Positions 26,812-36,086 of a stretch of 53,204 nt of DNA are shown here, piece by piece. Both the position numbers and the translations under genes were made by a program. The notes beneath the pieces were generated by a model that was given only the letters and a program-made list of their open reading frames with translations, did no database searches and was not told the DNA's origin. The DNA lies in the NCBI RefSeq assembly GCF_000772935.1, contig NZ_JPVR01000054.1:1-53204 (forward strand), read 5' to 3'. Position 1 is the stretch's first letter. Every line of letters begins with the position of its first letter. Source of the DNA: Lysinibacillus boronitolerans JCM 21713 = 10a = NBRC 103108 (GTDB taxonomy: Bacteria > Bacillota > Bacilli > Bacillales_A > Planococcaceae).

Positions 26812-26826
26812 TAGACTACGAGTATA
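26812..26826 (+). promoter_or_regulatory. TetR operator in the MFS exporter promoter
   Basis: TAGACTACGAGTATA is palindromic at TANACT-n3-AGTNTA. It overlaps the spacer and start of the -10 (TATAAA at 26823) of a promoter with TTGTTG at 26799. The surrounding 17 bp match the reverse complement of 26736-26752 at 15 positions. Confidence 0.6.
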
Positions 26827-26871
26827 AAATAAGTTTTATCGTAAAACACAAGAAAGAATTGAGGGATATAA

Positions 26872-28386
26872 ATGAATAGTGAGCAAACAATGAAAAAGCC
26901 CCCTTATGGCATGATAGCTATTCTATTTGTGGGTGCTTTTGTTGCTTTTCTAAACAACACATTGTTGAATGTGGCATTACCAACAATCATGAAAGATTTT
27001 GGGATCACCTATTCAAAAGTACAATGGTTAGCAACAGGGTATATGCTAGTGAGCGGTATTTTAGTGCCTGCTTCAGCATTCTTTGTGACACGCTTTAAAA
27101 ATAGACATTTATTTATTACAGCGATGTCCATCTTTACAATAGGTACAATTATGGCAGGCTTCGCTCCTAACTTTGGCATGCTGTTAGCAGGCCGTATGGT
27201 GCAAGCAGCCGGAGCATCTAGTATGTCGCCACTTTTAATGAACGTTATGCTAACAAGCTTCCCGAAAGAGAAGCGTGGGACAGCAATGGGGATCTTTGGT
27301 TTAGTTATGATTATGGCGCCAGCAATTGGTCCTACATTATCAGGGTATATCGTGGAACATCATGATTGGCGTATGCTTTTCCAAATGATTATTCCATTTG
27401 CTTTAATTAGCTTATTATTTGGTGTTTGGAAACTAAGAAACGTGATGGAGACACGTGAAGTTCACTTAGACTTCCTTTCAGTACTTTTATCAACTGTTGC
27501 ATTTGGTGGTATTTTATACGGCTTTAGTACAGCGGGGGATAAGGGTTGGTCAAGTCCATGGGTATATGGCACAATTACGATTGGCTTCATTGCTTTAATT
27601 ATTTTCGTTGTTAAACAACTGAAAATGGATGAGCCATTACTGGAATTACGTATTTATAAGTATCCAATGTTTGCTTTAGGGTCAGTTATCTCTGTTATTG
27701 TCTCTATGGCAATGTTCTCAGGGATGATTTTGACACCAGCATATGTACAGTCTATCCGTGGTATCGAACCATTTGAAGCAGGCTTGATGATGCTTCCAGG
27801 TGCACTTGTCATGGGGATTATGTCACCAATCACTGGTAAGCTTTTCGATAAGTTTGGTCCCCGCGTGTTGGCCATTATTGGATTAACGATTACAACTATT
27901 GCAACTTTCGGTTTAACAAAGTTAGAAATTGATTCAAGCTACACATATATCGTATCCATGTACACGATTCGTATGTTCGGTATGTCGATGGTCATGATGC
28001 CTATTATGACAAACGGTTTAAATCAACTGCCACAAATGATGAATCCACATGGTACAGCGATTAACAATACATTACAGCAGGTATCAGGAGCAATCGGTAG
28101 TGCGATCCTTGTAACATTTATGAATAATCGTACAAAGGTTAAAGCGGAAGAATTAATTGCGGAAGCAAAAGCGAATGCTGCACAATCAGGAGCAGTGCCT
28201 ACAGCAGAGCAAATGCAACAAATGCAGGATCAAATTATGCAAAATGCCTTATTAGATGGTATTACACACTCCTTCTTAATTGCAACGGGTATAACAGTCA
28301 TTGCAGTGGTACTTGCATTCTTCTTGAAACGCGTAAAAGTTGAAAGCGCAGCAGCATCAATGGATTTAAAAAAACCAACTAAATAA
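26872..28386 (+). CDS. MFS multidrug exporter (DHA2/EmrB-QacA, 14 TM)
   Basis: 504 aa with about 14 membrane segments. N-terminal FLNNTLLNVALPTIMKDF and LATGYMLVSGILVPASAF, and motif-C-like GLVMIMAPAIGPTLSGYI are typical of DHA2 drug:H+ antiporters. The C-terminus has a soluble loop rich in Ala and Gln before the last helix. The divergent TetR gene and the operator over its promoter indicate substrate-induced expression. The exported compounds are not known. Confidence 0.9.
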   Translation: MNSEQTMKKPPYGMIAILFVGAFVAFLNNTLLNVALPTIMKDFGITYSKVQWLATGYMLVSGILVPASAFFVTRFKNRHLFITAMSIFTIGTIMAGFAPNFGMLLAGRMVQAAGASSMSPLLMNVMLTSFPKEKRGTAMGIFGLVMIMAPAIGPTLSGYIVEHHDWRMLFQMIIPFALISLLFGVWKLRNVMETREVHLDFLSVLLSTVAFGGILYGFSTAGDKGWSSPWVYGTITIGFIALIIFVVKQLKMDEPLLELRIYKYPMFALGSVISVIVSMAMFSGMILTPAYVQSIRGIEPFEAGLMMLPGALVMGIMSPITGKLFDKFGPRVLAIIGLTITTIATFGLTKLEIDSSYTYIVSMYTIRMFGMSMVMMPIMTNGLNQLPQMMNPHGTAINNTLQQVSGAIGSAILVTFMNNRTKVKAEELIAEAKANAAQSGAVPTAEQMQQMQDQIMQNALLDGITHSFLIATGITVIAVVLAFFLKRVKVESAAASMDLKKPTK

Positions 28387-28395
28387 ATTAGAGAG

Positions 28396-28434
28396 TCCCT
28401 AGCCAGTAAATATTTACTAGCTAGGGATTTTTTT
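28396..28434 (+). terminator. Terminator after the MFS gene
   Basis: TCCCTAGC ... GCTAGGGA stem (28396-28427) with an inner AGTAAAT/ATTTACT stem, then a seven-T tract. Confidence 0.9.
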
Positions 28435-28547
28435 ATTGTGCACATATGAAAAAAAAATTTAGGATTACTGTTATTTTTCATCATTTTATTTTATATGATA
28501 ATACTAATTTACAGAAAATTTAGATATTTAAGTTGAGAGGTGCTTAT

Positions 28548-29567
28548 TTGGTAGATGCATATATAAGTGACTTAGTGAAAGAACGAGAAATTCCAGGGGC
28601 TGTATTAATTGTTCAGCAGCAAGAAAGAAGGCTGTTTTCAGGCAGCTATGGAGCCTATACAGCTGAGGACGGCAGCGAGCAAGCTATTTTAAGCCATACG
28701 CTGTTTGATTTAGCCTCCTTAACAAAAGTTGTCGCAACACTCCCAGCTATTTTACTCCTGATAAGTCGAAATCAAGTTAATATAACAGATTCAATTCGAA
28801 CATTTTTGCCTGATTTTAAATACCCACTTATAACAATCCAGCATTTATTGCAGCATTGCTCAGGACTGCCAGCAGATTTAACACCTGCAGTTAAGAGACA
28901 TCATAAGCGTGACATCCTGCAGGAGGTATTGGCAAGTAATGTAGTATGTCAGCCAAATGAACAAGTGCAATATAGTGATTTAGGTATGATTATTTTAGGA
29001 AAGGTGATTGAGAAAGTTACAGACATATCATTAAAAAGTTTTGTAGAGCAAGAGGTTTTTAAGCCATGGGGCATGCATCATACATGTTTTCAACTGCCTG
29101 AGCATACAAGAAGGCTTGCAGCATCTACAGAAATGGTGGCAGGTCAATTTGTACAGGGAATAGTCCATGATGAGAAGGCTTTATTACTAGATGGTATTGC
29201 TGGGAGTGCAGGTTTATTTTCATGTGCAGAGGATTTAGCAAAGTATGCGGAAATTTGGTTGGGAATCAAGCAACAAACGGTGATTCCATACGAAGAGTTA
29301 GAGCTCGCCTATACGAAAACATTTAAAACGAGGGGACTTGGGTTTGAAGTATGGGGAGGGGACGAAGCATCATTTTGCTTTGGTAGGAGGTGGAGCAAGG
29401 GCTCATTTGGTCATACAGGATTTACAGGCACGAGTATTTGGATGGACCCTGTAAAACAGGCATTTGTCATTTTACTAACGAATGCTGTGCATTATGGGAG
29501 AAATACAAACATGAGAAGGATTAGAGAGAAGCTTCATACGATGATTTATGAAAAATTACTGATATGA
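28548..29567 (+). CDS. Serine hydrolase, class C beta-lactamase fold (AmiE-like?)
   Basis: The TTG at 28548 has GAGAGGTG at proper spacing; the TTG at 28533 lies upstream of it. 339 aa. Ser-x-x-Lys motif in LASLTK (about residue 59), Tyr-Ser-Asp in VQYSDLGMII in place of Tyr-x-Asn, and HTGFTG near the C-terminus. No signal peptide, so it should act in the cytoplasm, unlike B. subtilis AmiE, which is secreted. As first gene of a MurNAc-type operon it may cleave peptide from imported muramyl peptides. The next gene overlaps its stop region. Confidence 0.75.
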   Translation: MVDAYISDLVKEREIPGAVLIVQQQERRLFSGSYGAYTAEDGSEQAILSHTLFDLASLTKVVATLPAILLLISRNQVNITDSIRTFLPDFKYPLITIQHLLQHCSGLPADLTPAVKRHHKRDILQEVLASNVVCQPNEQVQYSDLGMIILGKVIEKVTDISLKSFVEQEVFKPWGMHHTCFQLPEHTRRLAASTEMVAGQFVQGIVHDEKALLLDGIAGSAGLFSCAEDLAKYAEIWLGIKQQTVIPYEELELAYTKTFKTRGLGFEVWGGDEASFCFGRRWSKGSFGHTGFTGTSIWMDPVKQAFVILLTNAVHYGRNTNMRRIREKLHTMIYEKLLI

Positions 29568-29584
29568 AGGGTGGATCTGCTGGT

Positions 29585-30877
29585 ATGAAACAAAAGAGTA
29601 AATGGTTATTGCTGCTTCTTTTATTACTCGTTGTGGGTTTAGTAGGCTGTAACACGAATGAGAAAATAACGACCTCAGCAACACCTGATAATGAAGAGAA
29701 GCCGAAAACTGAAGAGGTTTCGCTAACAATAGGGAGTTGGCGCACAGAAGATGTTGCCAAGTATGAAAAAGTGATTGCTTTATTTAATGAACAACATCCT
29801 GATATACATGTTTCATTTAACCCAACTAAAAACACTGAATATAATACAGTCCTCAATACGGCATTACAGGCTGGAGAGGGTCCAGATATTTTCCATTTGC
29901 GTCCTTATGCAGCTGGATTGAAGCTTGCAGAGGCAGGTTATGTTGAGAAAATAAATGGCTTAAATGGATTGAATGTATTTCCTGAGGAAGCTTTAAAGGC
30001 TTCTCGCGATGACCAAGGGAATCAGTACGGTGTACCGATAAACTTAAGCTCTACACAATTTTTCTATAATAAAAAGATCTTTAAAGATAATAATCTTGAA
30101 ATTCCTACTACATGGGATGAATTCATGGCATTAAATGACCAATTATTAGAAAAGGGCATTACGCCAATTGCAATGGGTACAAAAGAAGGCTGGTTGTTAT
30201 CGTTGCTACATGGGATTGTCGGTCCTGCTGTTTATGGGGGCAATGATTTTTATCAAGCAGTGCTCGGAGGAGAAAAGGATTTTACAGATGCGAAGTTTAT
30301 TGAATCAATACAAGTGATGAATGACTTGAAAAAGTATTTTCCAGCCAACTCGGAAGGCTTAGGAATGGATGATATTCGTACTTTGTTTGCGCTGGAAGAC
30401 GCAGCTATGTTCCCATTAGGTAGCTGGGAAATTCCTGTTGTATTAGAAATGAATCCAGATTTAGATTTAGGTTATTTCCCTATTCCATCTAAAGAGGGGA
30501 ATAAAACAGTAACGACCTGGGTTGATGGCTCATTTGCGATCAATGCTAATTCGAAAAATAAAGAAGCGGCTAAAGTGTTTTTAGAGTTTTTAACAACAAA
30601 GGAGTTTGGTGAGTTGTTTGTGAAGGAGTTTTCCATGATCAGCGCCATTCCTGGTATAACTTCTGACGATGTATTGTTAAATGATATCAGTCATTCGACT
30701 GCAAATGAAGCAACGCCATATATGTGGGTAACTAATTTTACTGGTGGGGACCCAACAACAAAGAGCTTGCTTGAAAGTGAGCTACAAGGCATGTATTTAG
30801 GTCAAGTAACGCCTGAAGAGGTGGCCACAAAAATACAGGAAAACGCTAAGACTTGGTTTACGCCATTTCAAAAATAA
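29585..30877 (+). CDS. Sugar ABC transporter substrate-binding lipoprotein
   Basis: The ATG at 29585 has GGGTGGA upstream and starts the signal peptide; an ATG at 29564 overlapping the previous stop is less likely. 430 aa. Lipoprotein signal with lipobox LVGC (Cys at about 22), Thr/Glu-rich linker, then a family-1 sugar-binding fold with GPDIFHLRPYAAGLKLAEAG and TTWVDGSFAINANSKNKEAA. It is the capture subunit of the importer encoded next. From the kinase and MurQ in the operon the ligand may be MurNAc or a muropeptide. Confidence 0.88.
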   Translation: MKQKSKWLLLLLLLLVVGLVGCNTNEKITTSATPDNEEKPKTEEVSLTIGSWRTEDVAKYEKVIALFNEQHPDIHVSFNPTKNTEYNTVLNTALQAGEGPDIFHLRPYAAGLKLAEAGYVEKINGLNGLNVFPEEALKASRDDQGNQYGVPINLSSTQFFYNKKIFKDNNLEIPTTWDEFMALNDQLLEKGITPIAMGTKEGWLLSLLHGIVGPAVYGGNDFYQAVLGGEKDFTDAKFIESIQVMNDLKKYFPANSEGLGMDDIRTLFALEDAAMFPLGSWEIPVVLEMNPDLDLGYFPIPSKEGNKTVTTWVDGSFAINANSKNKEAAKVFLEFLTTKEFGELFVKEFSMISAIPGITSDDVLLNDISHSTANEATPYMWVTNFTGGDPTTKSLLESELQGMYLGQVTPEEVATKIQENAKTWFTPFQK

Positions 30878-30895
30878 TGAAAGCATCTAATCAGT

Positions 30896-30931
30896 AGACC
30901 CCTGAAGTGCTATACAGGAGTTTAGGGGTCT
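30896..30931 (+). terminator. Intercistronic hairpin between binding-protein and permease genes
   Basis: AGACCCCT pairs with AGGGGTCT, with an inner CCTG/CAGG helix; the following tract (TGTTGT) is poor in T. It fits partial termination or mRNA stabilisation that raises binding protein over permease. Confidence 0.55.
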
Positions 30932-30964
30932 TGTTGTCTCAGGATTAGTAAAAGGAGGCTGCTC

Positions 30965-31912
30965 ATGATGAGAGAATATACAGCTTCATCAGTAAAAAAA
31001 AGGAAATCGAGAGCAGGGTGGACTATCCATCTTTTCCCTATACCTGCACTGATAGTATATGGGTTGTTTGTGCTTTATCCGATAATAGCGGCATTATCCT
31101 ATAGTTTTTTTGAATGGAAAGGGATGGCTCGTGGCGATTTTATCGGTTTCCAAAATTTTGTGACGCTTTTTACGACAGAACCCTATGGCTCCATGTTTTG
31201 GAATGCCTTTAAACATAATGTCCTCTATTTTGTTGTGCAAATGATTGTTATGAATGGATTAGCCTTCTTTCTTGCCTTTATTATTTATCAAAAAGTTAAA
31301 GGAGCGGAGTTTTTTAAAGCTGCCTTCTTTTTACCGCGATTATTATCAGTTATTGTTGTAGGATTCTTATGGAAACTCATTCTAAATCCTAATTTTGGTA
31401 CTTTAAATGTTATTTTGGAGAAATTAGGTCTTGAAACTTTACAAAAGGCTTGGCTTGGTGATCCCAAAACGGCGTTAATTGCCATTATTTTAGTCAATTG
31501 TTGGTTTGGATTAGGTTTTGGTGTCTTAATTTTTCTTGCTGGCTTTCAAGGGATTCCAAGTGAGTTAGTCGAAGCTGCAAAGTTAGATGGCGCTAAGGGC
31601 TTTACTTTATTGCGTACGATTTACTTGCCTTTAATGGTGCCATCAATTATGATCATGGGCATTTTAACATTTATCCAGTCGTTTGAGGCATTTGAATTAG
31701 TATATGCAATGCAGGGTTCTATGGGAGAGCCGTACTATTCTACAGATACGTTAGCTGTATTTTTCTATCGCTTAGCATTTGGTAGCTCTACCGCTTCTGG
31801 CACAACAGCTATTGGATTGGGTTCGGCATTGGCTACGGTACTATTCTTATTTATATTAGTTTGTACCACACTATTTTTACGTTTTGCCAATAAAAAGAAT
31901 GTTCAAATGTAA
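30965..31912 (+). CDS. Sugar ABC transporter permease (UgpA/MalF type)
   Basis: 315 aa, six membrane segments; start at the ATG 6 nt after GGAGG (a second ATG follows at once). HLFPIPALIVYGLFVLYPII opens the first helix, and the EAA loop ELVEAAKLDGAKGFTLLRTIYLPL lies at about residues 200-222. It pairs with the next permease. No ATPase gene occurs in the operon. Confidence 0.88.
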   Translation: MMREYTASSVKKRKSRAGWTIHLFPIPALIVYGLFVLYPIIAALSYSFFEWKGMARGDFIGFQNFVTLFTTEPYGSMFWNAFKHNVLYFVVQMIVMNGLAFFLAFIIYQKVKGAEFFKAAFFLPRLLSVIVVGFLWKLILNPNFGTLNVILEKLGLETLQKAWLGDPKTALIAIILVNCWFGLGFGVLIFLAGFQGIPSELVEAAKLDGAKGFTLLRTIYLPLMVPSIMIMGILTFIQSFEAFELVYAMQGSMGEPYYSTDTLAVFFYRLAFGSSTASGTTAIGLGSALATVLFLFILVCTTLFLRFANKKNVQM

Positions 31913-31924
31913 GAGGTGAGTATA

Positions 31925-32752
31925 GTGAAGCAAGGCGCTATTTGGGTTCGACCATTTTATTATCTTGTGGTGTTTACGGTGGCGACCATTAGTTTATATC
32001 CGGTTTTGTTAATGATTTTATCTTCATTTAAAAAGAGCGTGGACATCTATAAAAATCCATTGGGTTTACCGACTAGCTTTAGCTTAGATACTTACCGTAC
32101 ATTATTATCAAAAATTCCATTTACAACGTACTTTCTAAACAGTCTATTTGTCAGTATTGTATCTGTTGTACTAATAGTGGTTGTTTGTTCACTTGCTTCA
32201 TTTTATATTGCCCGCTTTAAATTCTCCTGGAATCATGCATTGTTCTTTATTTTTTTATTAGGCATGATGATTCCTATAAAACTGGGGATTGTTCCGCTCT
32301 TTATTTTAATGCGTGATTTAGGGCTGATCAATTCCTTATGGTCTTTAATTTTGATGAATACCGCGACAGGGATTCCATTATCCATGCTGATCTTAACTGG
32401 CTTTTTTAAAACAATGCCTTATGAGCTAGAGGAAGCGGCCCGGATAGATGGGGCGGGAAACTTAAGGGTTCTTTGGCATGTGATGTTACCGTTAATGAGA
32501 CCTGCACTTGGCACAGTGGTAATTATAAATTTTATTGCTGCATGGAATGATTTCTTCTTCCCACTTATTTTTATTACAGAAAAAATGAAACGGACGATAC
32601 CTGTTGGAATGATGTCGCTTTTTGGGGAGCATTCGGCAGATTGGGGCTCTCTTTTTGCAGGTTTAACATTAGCTTCATTACCAATGATCCTATTATTCTT
32701 GATTGCGTCAAAGCAATTTATGGAGGGGCTGACGGCTGGTGCCATTAAATAG
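31925..32752 (+). CDS. Sugar ABC transporter permease (UgpE/MalG type)
   Basis: The GTG at 31925 follows AAGAGGTGA; a GTG at 31916 lies inside that site. 275 aa, six membrane segments, EAA loop ELEEAARIDGAGNLRVLWHV and the typical NDFFFPLIF segment near the C-terminus. It overlaps the kinase start by 14 nt, so both are translated together. Confidence 0.88.
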   Translation: MKQGAIWVRPFYYLVVFTVATISLYPVLLMILSSFKKSVDIYKNPLGLPTSFSLDTYRTLLSKIPFTTYFLNSLFVSIVSVVLIVVVCSLASFYIARFKFSWNHALFFIFLLGMMIPIKLGIVPLFILMRDLGLINSLWSLILMNTATGIPLSMLILTGFFKTMPYELEEAARIDGAGNLRVLWHVMLPLMRPALGTVVIINFIAAWNDFFFPLIFITEKMKRTIPVGMMSLFGEHSADWGSLFAGLTLASLPMILLFLIASKQFMEGLTAGAIK

Positions 32753-33737
32753 ACAATACATTATTGGGGTCGATGGTGGCGGGACGAGAACCCGTGCAGT
32801 GATTGGGACCAGAAAAGGTGAAGTGCTGGCTTTTGTTGAAGGAGCTGGAACGAATATAAAATCAATGCCACCAGAAAAGGTAAGGCTTCACATTATCCAA
32901 CTCCTTGCCAAGTTACTACAAAAGATAGATGCGACAAAGAATGATATTTCTACAGTTTTCTTCTGCGTGGCAGGAGGCGATCGCCAGGTAGATAAAGAAC
33001 GCTGGGAGCAATGGATGAGCTTCCTTTTCCCTGCCAGCTCCTGTAAGATAACCATCACCAATGATGCAATAGCGGCACTTACTAGCGGTACATTTACACA
33101 GCAAGGGCTCGTTGTGATAGCTGGAACGGGTTCTATCGTATATGGTGTTGGAAAAAATCATCAAATTAGTCGTGTGGGAGGATGGGGTTATTTATTAGGA
33201 GATGAGGGCAGTGGATACTATATTGGGCAAGAGGCATTGCGTTATATTGCACGACATTATGATGCATTTGGTGTAAATGAGAATCTATTTACTGAGACTA
33301 TTTTGGAGCATCTGGCATTAAAAAATCCTACTGAAATTATTACGTATGTTTATGAGCATCCACAGCCCCGAGTAATCATAGCCTCCATAGCTCGAGCGGT
33401 GTTACGTTTAGCAGAACAAAATAATGATAGGGCAATGAAAATTATTGAACAGGCTACTCATCATTTAGTTCAATTCATCCAGACAATGTTCAAAAAAGAG
33501 CCGCAGCTACGAGTTTATCCTATTGTCCTATGTGGAGGTTTATTCGGAAATTCATATTTTGTTCAATGCTTTCGAGAGAAATTACAGCTTGCTAAAATAC
33601 CTAATCGACTATTACAGCCAGAAGTGCCTCCTGTTATAGGAGCCTTCGTTAATGGACTTCTCAGTGAAGGAATATCAATGACGGAGGCTTTACAACGAAC
33701 GATAAAAGAAACTTGGGTGAGCATCCATGAAAAATAG
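32739..33737 (+). CDS. BadF/BadG-type sugar kinase (GlcNAc/MurNAc kinase, MurK-like)
   Basis: 332 aa, GTG start after GGAGGGG, overlapping the permease. ASKHA-fold phosphate-binding loops: IIGVDGGGTRTRAVIG near the start, a TNDAIAAL segment, VVIAGTGSIVYGV and GGWGYLLGDEGSGYYIG. This family includes MurK of Clostridium acetobutylicum, which phosphorylates MurNAc and GlcNAc. Next to murQ the likely product is MurNAc 6-phosphate, the MurQ substrate. This would replace the phosphorylation that MurP performs in PTS-type pathways. Confidence 0.82.
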   Translation: MPLNRQYIIGVDGGGTRTRAVIGTRKGEVLAFVEGAGTNIKSMPPEKVRLHIIQLLAKLLQKIDATKNDISTVFFCVAGGDRQVDKERWEQWMSFLFPASSCKITITNDAIAALTSGTFTQQGLVVIAGTGSIVYGVGKNHQISRVGGWGYLLGDEGSGYYIGQEALRYIARHYDAFGVNENLFTETILEHLALKNPTEIITYVYEHPQPRVIIASIARAVLRLAEQNNDRAMKIIEQATHHLVQFIQTMFKKEPQLRVYPIVLCGGLFGNSYFVQCFREKLQLAKIPNRLLQPEVPPVIGAFVNGLLSEGISMTEALQRTIKETWVSIHEK

Positions 33738-33758
33738 CGTAGGAGGGATTTGATTTCA

Positions 33759-34664
33759 ATGGAACGAATGACAAAACTGACGACTGAAGGCTATCATCCA
33801 GATACGACAAATCTAGATTTAATGTCCACTATTGAAATTATAAAGCTGATGAATGAAGAGGATAAAAAAATACCGTTAGCCATAGCAAAGGTTTTACCTG
33901 AAATCGAACAAGCTATTACAGCTGTTGTACATGCATTAAAGAGTGGCGGTAGATTATTTTATGTAGGCGCAGGAACAAGTGGGCGAATTGGTTTGCTAGA
34001 TGCAGTAGAATGTCCACCTACATTTAGTACGTCACCAAAGCTTGTGCAGGCAATATTGGCTGGCGGAGCAAATGCAGTAATGATTGCCATAGAAGGTGCA
34101 GAAGATGATCTTTCATTAGGAGCGGTTGAACTACAGAAACAACAGCTAACAAACCGTGATGTAGTGATAGGGATTGCAGCAAGTGGTCGAACACCTTTTG
34201 TGAAAGGGGCATTAATTTATGCACAACAACTAGGGGCAAAAACAATCAGCCTAGTCAGTAACGCTCATTCTGTTATTAGTGAGCATGCAGATATTGCAAT
34301 AGAGGTGATTACAGGACCAGAAATTTTAACAGGTTCTACAAGACTAAAGGCTGCAACAGCTCATAAACAAATATTAAATATGATTACAACGACAACCATG
34401 ATTAAGCTTGGAAAGGTCTATAAAAATTTAATGGTGGACGTTCATGCTAGTAATTTTAAATTGCGAGAGCGAGCCAAACATATCGTCTGTGAGGTAACGG
34501 GTGCTTCTTATAGTCAGGCTGAAAGTGTTCTTGAGCAAAACAATTATCAAGTAAAGCTCGCAATTGTGGTGCTACTGACGAATACAACGATTGAGGAAGC
34601 AACAGAATTACTTGCTCAAGCAGAAGGGCATGTTCGGAGAGCGGTGGAATTAAGAAAATACTGA
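33759..34664 (+). CDS. murQ: N-acetylmuramic acid 6-phosphate etherase
   Basis: The ATG at 33759 is 11 nt after GGAGGGA; the TTG at 33750 is too close to it. 301 aa, the usual length. SIS fold with the family signature VGAGTSGRIGLLDAVECPPT (catalytic Glu) and IEGAEDDLSLG. It splits the lactyl ether of MurNAc-6P to give GlcNAc-6P and D-lactate. It lies between the sugar kinase and an RpiR-type regulator, which defines the operon as cell-wall sugar salvage. Confidence 0.95.
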   Translation: MERMTKLTTEGYHPDTTNLDLMSTIEIIKLMNEEDKKIPLAIAKVLPEIEQAITAVVHALKSGGRLFYVGAGTSGRIGLLDAVECPPTFSTSPKLVQAILAGGANAVMIAIEGAEDDLSLGAVELQKQQLTNRDVVIGIAASGRTPFVKGALIYAQQLGAKTISLVSNAHSVISEHADIAIEVITGPEILTGSTRLKAATAHKQILNMITTTTMIKLGKVYKNLMVDVHASNFKLRERAKHIVCEVTGASYSQAESVLEQNNYQVKLAIVVLLTNTTIEEATELLAQAEGHVRRAVELRKY

Positions 34665-34676
34665 TGAGAGGGATGG

Positions 34677-35603
34677 ATGGAAGACCTTCTTTTGTCGAAG
34701 GATGGGGATAGAAAAATGGAAAAAATGAATGCTGGTTTAATTATGCTCGCAGAAATGCGTGAAAAGTTACCACCCTCGGAAAAAAAGGTAGCTAGCTATA
34801 TTTTAGAAAACCCAACACGAGCGATTAAAATGACTGCGGTTGAACTAGGAGAAGCAAGTCAAACAAGTAGTGCCGCGGTTATTCGACTGTGCAAATCGTT
34901 AAATATTAGTGGTGTTCAAGAGCTGAAATTGCGTATTGCTGGTGATTTACAACATACAATTACTGTAGATCGAGATATTGAGGCAGATGAGGAATTACCA
35001 TCAATTGTAGAAAAGGTAACAATGCAAAGTAGTGAAATTTTGTCACAAACAGCTAATTTAATAGATATAGCTGAATTAGAGCGTGCCGTAGCGGCCTTAT
35101 CACTTGCCCATAAAATTATATTTTTTGGAGTAGGAGCATCGGGTATAGCAGCAATGGATGCCGATCAAAAATTTTTAAGAATCAATAAAAATAGTAGAGC
35201 ATTTGTGGATTTACATTTAGGAGCTACCGCCGTTGTCAATGCGCAGAAGGGGGATGTGGTAGTGGGTATTTCCTTTTCTGGAGAAACGCATGAAGTGGCT
35301 AAAATTCTAGAAATAGCTAACCAAACACCAGCTACTACAATAAGTTTAACGCGCTATGGTAGTTCACTAGTGTCTAGCCTTGCAGACATTTGTTTATATG
35401 TATCTCCAAATGTTGAAGCAACTTTTAGAAGTGGTGCTACTTCCTCACGTCTAGCACAGTTACTGGTCATTGATATTTTATTTATGGGGGTAGTGACGAG
35501 TGCCTATGAGCAGACAGTGGATTATTTAGATGAAACACGTTCTGTTATTCAAGGGTTGCATAAAAAAGTGGCTAAACGAAAAAATAAAATAAAAACATAT
35601 TAA
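34677..35603 (+). CDS. RpiR/MurR-family transcriptional regulator
   Basis: 308 aa from the ATG at 34677; an ATG at 34716 (295 aa) is an alternative. N-terminal RpiR HTH (about 20-95): LPPSEKKVASYILENPTRA and TSSAAVIRLCKSLNISG. C-terminal SIS domain (about 140-270): FFGVGASGIAAMDADQKF and VGISFSGETHEV. Last gene of the murQ operon, so it is likely the local repressor sensing MurNAc-6P, as MurR does; this is inferred from family and position. Confidence 0.88.
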   Translation: MEDLLLSKDGDRKMEKMNAGLIMLAEMREKLPPSEKKVASYILENPTRAIKMTAVELGEASQTSSAAVIRLCKSLNISGVQELKLRIAGDLQHTITVDRDIEADEELPSIVEKVTMQSSEILSQTANLIDIAELERAVAALSLAHKIIFFGVGASGIAAMDADQKFLRINKNSRAFVDLHLGATAVVNAQKGDVVVGISFSGETHEVAKILEIANQTPATTISLTRYGSSLVSSLADICLYVSPNVEATFRSGATSSRLAQLLVIDILFMGVVTSAYEQTVDYLDETRSVIQGLHKKVAKRKNKIKTY

Positions 35604-35624
35604 TATTAGTATGTTCAGCCTGTA

Positions 35625-35676
35625 GACAAAAGCAAACGAGACGTTTTCTCTCGATAGCTTTTGTCATTTTTCTTTT
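35625..35676 (+). terminator. Terminator of the murQ operon
   Basis: GACAAAAGC (35625-35633) pairs with GCTTTTGTC (35657-35665), with inner CGAGA/TCTCG, followed by ATTTTTCTTTTT. Confidence 0.85.
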
Positions 35677-36086
35677 TCTCCCATATTAAAAATCAGTAAA
35701 TAGGAACGCCTAGTTCATGACTAATTTATTATTAATTTAAATTTCCATTTTCTCTGTTGCAATGAAGGGAAATTATCCGAAATCATCTACTCTTATTTAG
35801 TGTCTTAGTAAGGTAAAAATAACGTTACAGGTAATCGTATTTCTAAGATCTTTTTGCATGAGTGATACCCGAAATAAAAATGAATTCTGTTTTAAGGTAT
35901 ATAGTTAAATATTATTATAAATTTCTCTCTTAAAAATTTCTTATAAGCAACAACAATGTATTGATATTTTGGATTAAATGGTAGGTGAGTTAGTCCGTTT
36001 TGGAAAAAATATATTTTTTAACCCAATTTTAACCTTGCTATTGTAATGTGCTAGGTAAAGCAATATTTTGTAAGGAGGTTTTAAGA
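35677..36086 (+). other. 410-nt intergenic region before the tail-collar genes
   Basis: Very AT-rich, no ORF or RNA motif recognised. It must contain the promoter of the tail-collar/SLH cluster, but I see no clear sigma-A pair, so an alternative sigma factor is possible. GGAGG at 36075 belongs to the first tail-collar gene. Confidence 0.5.
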
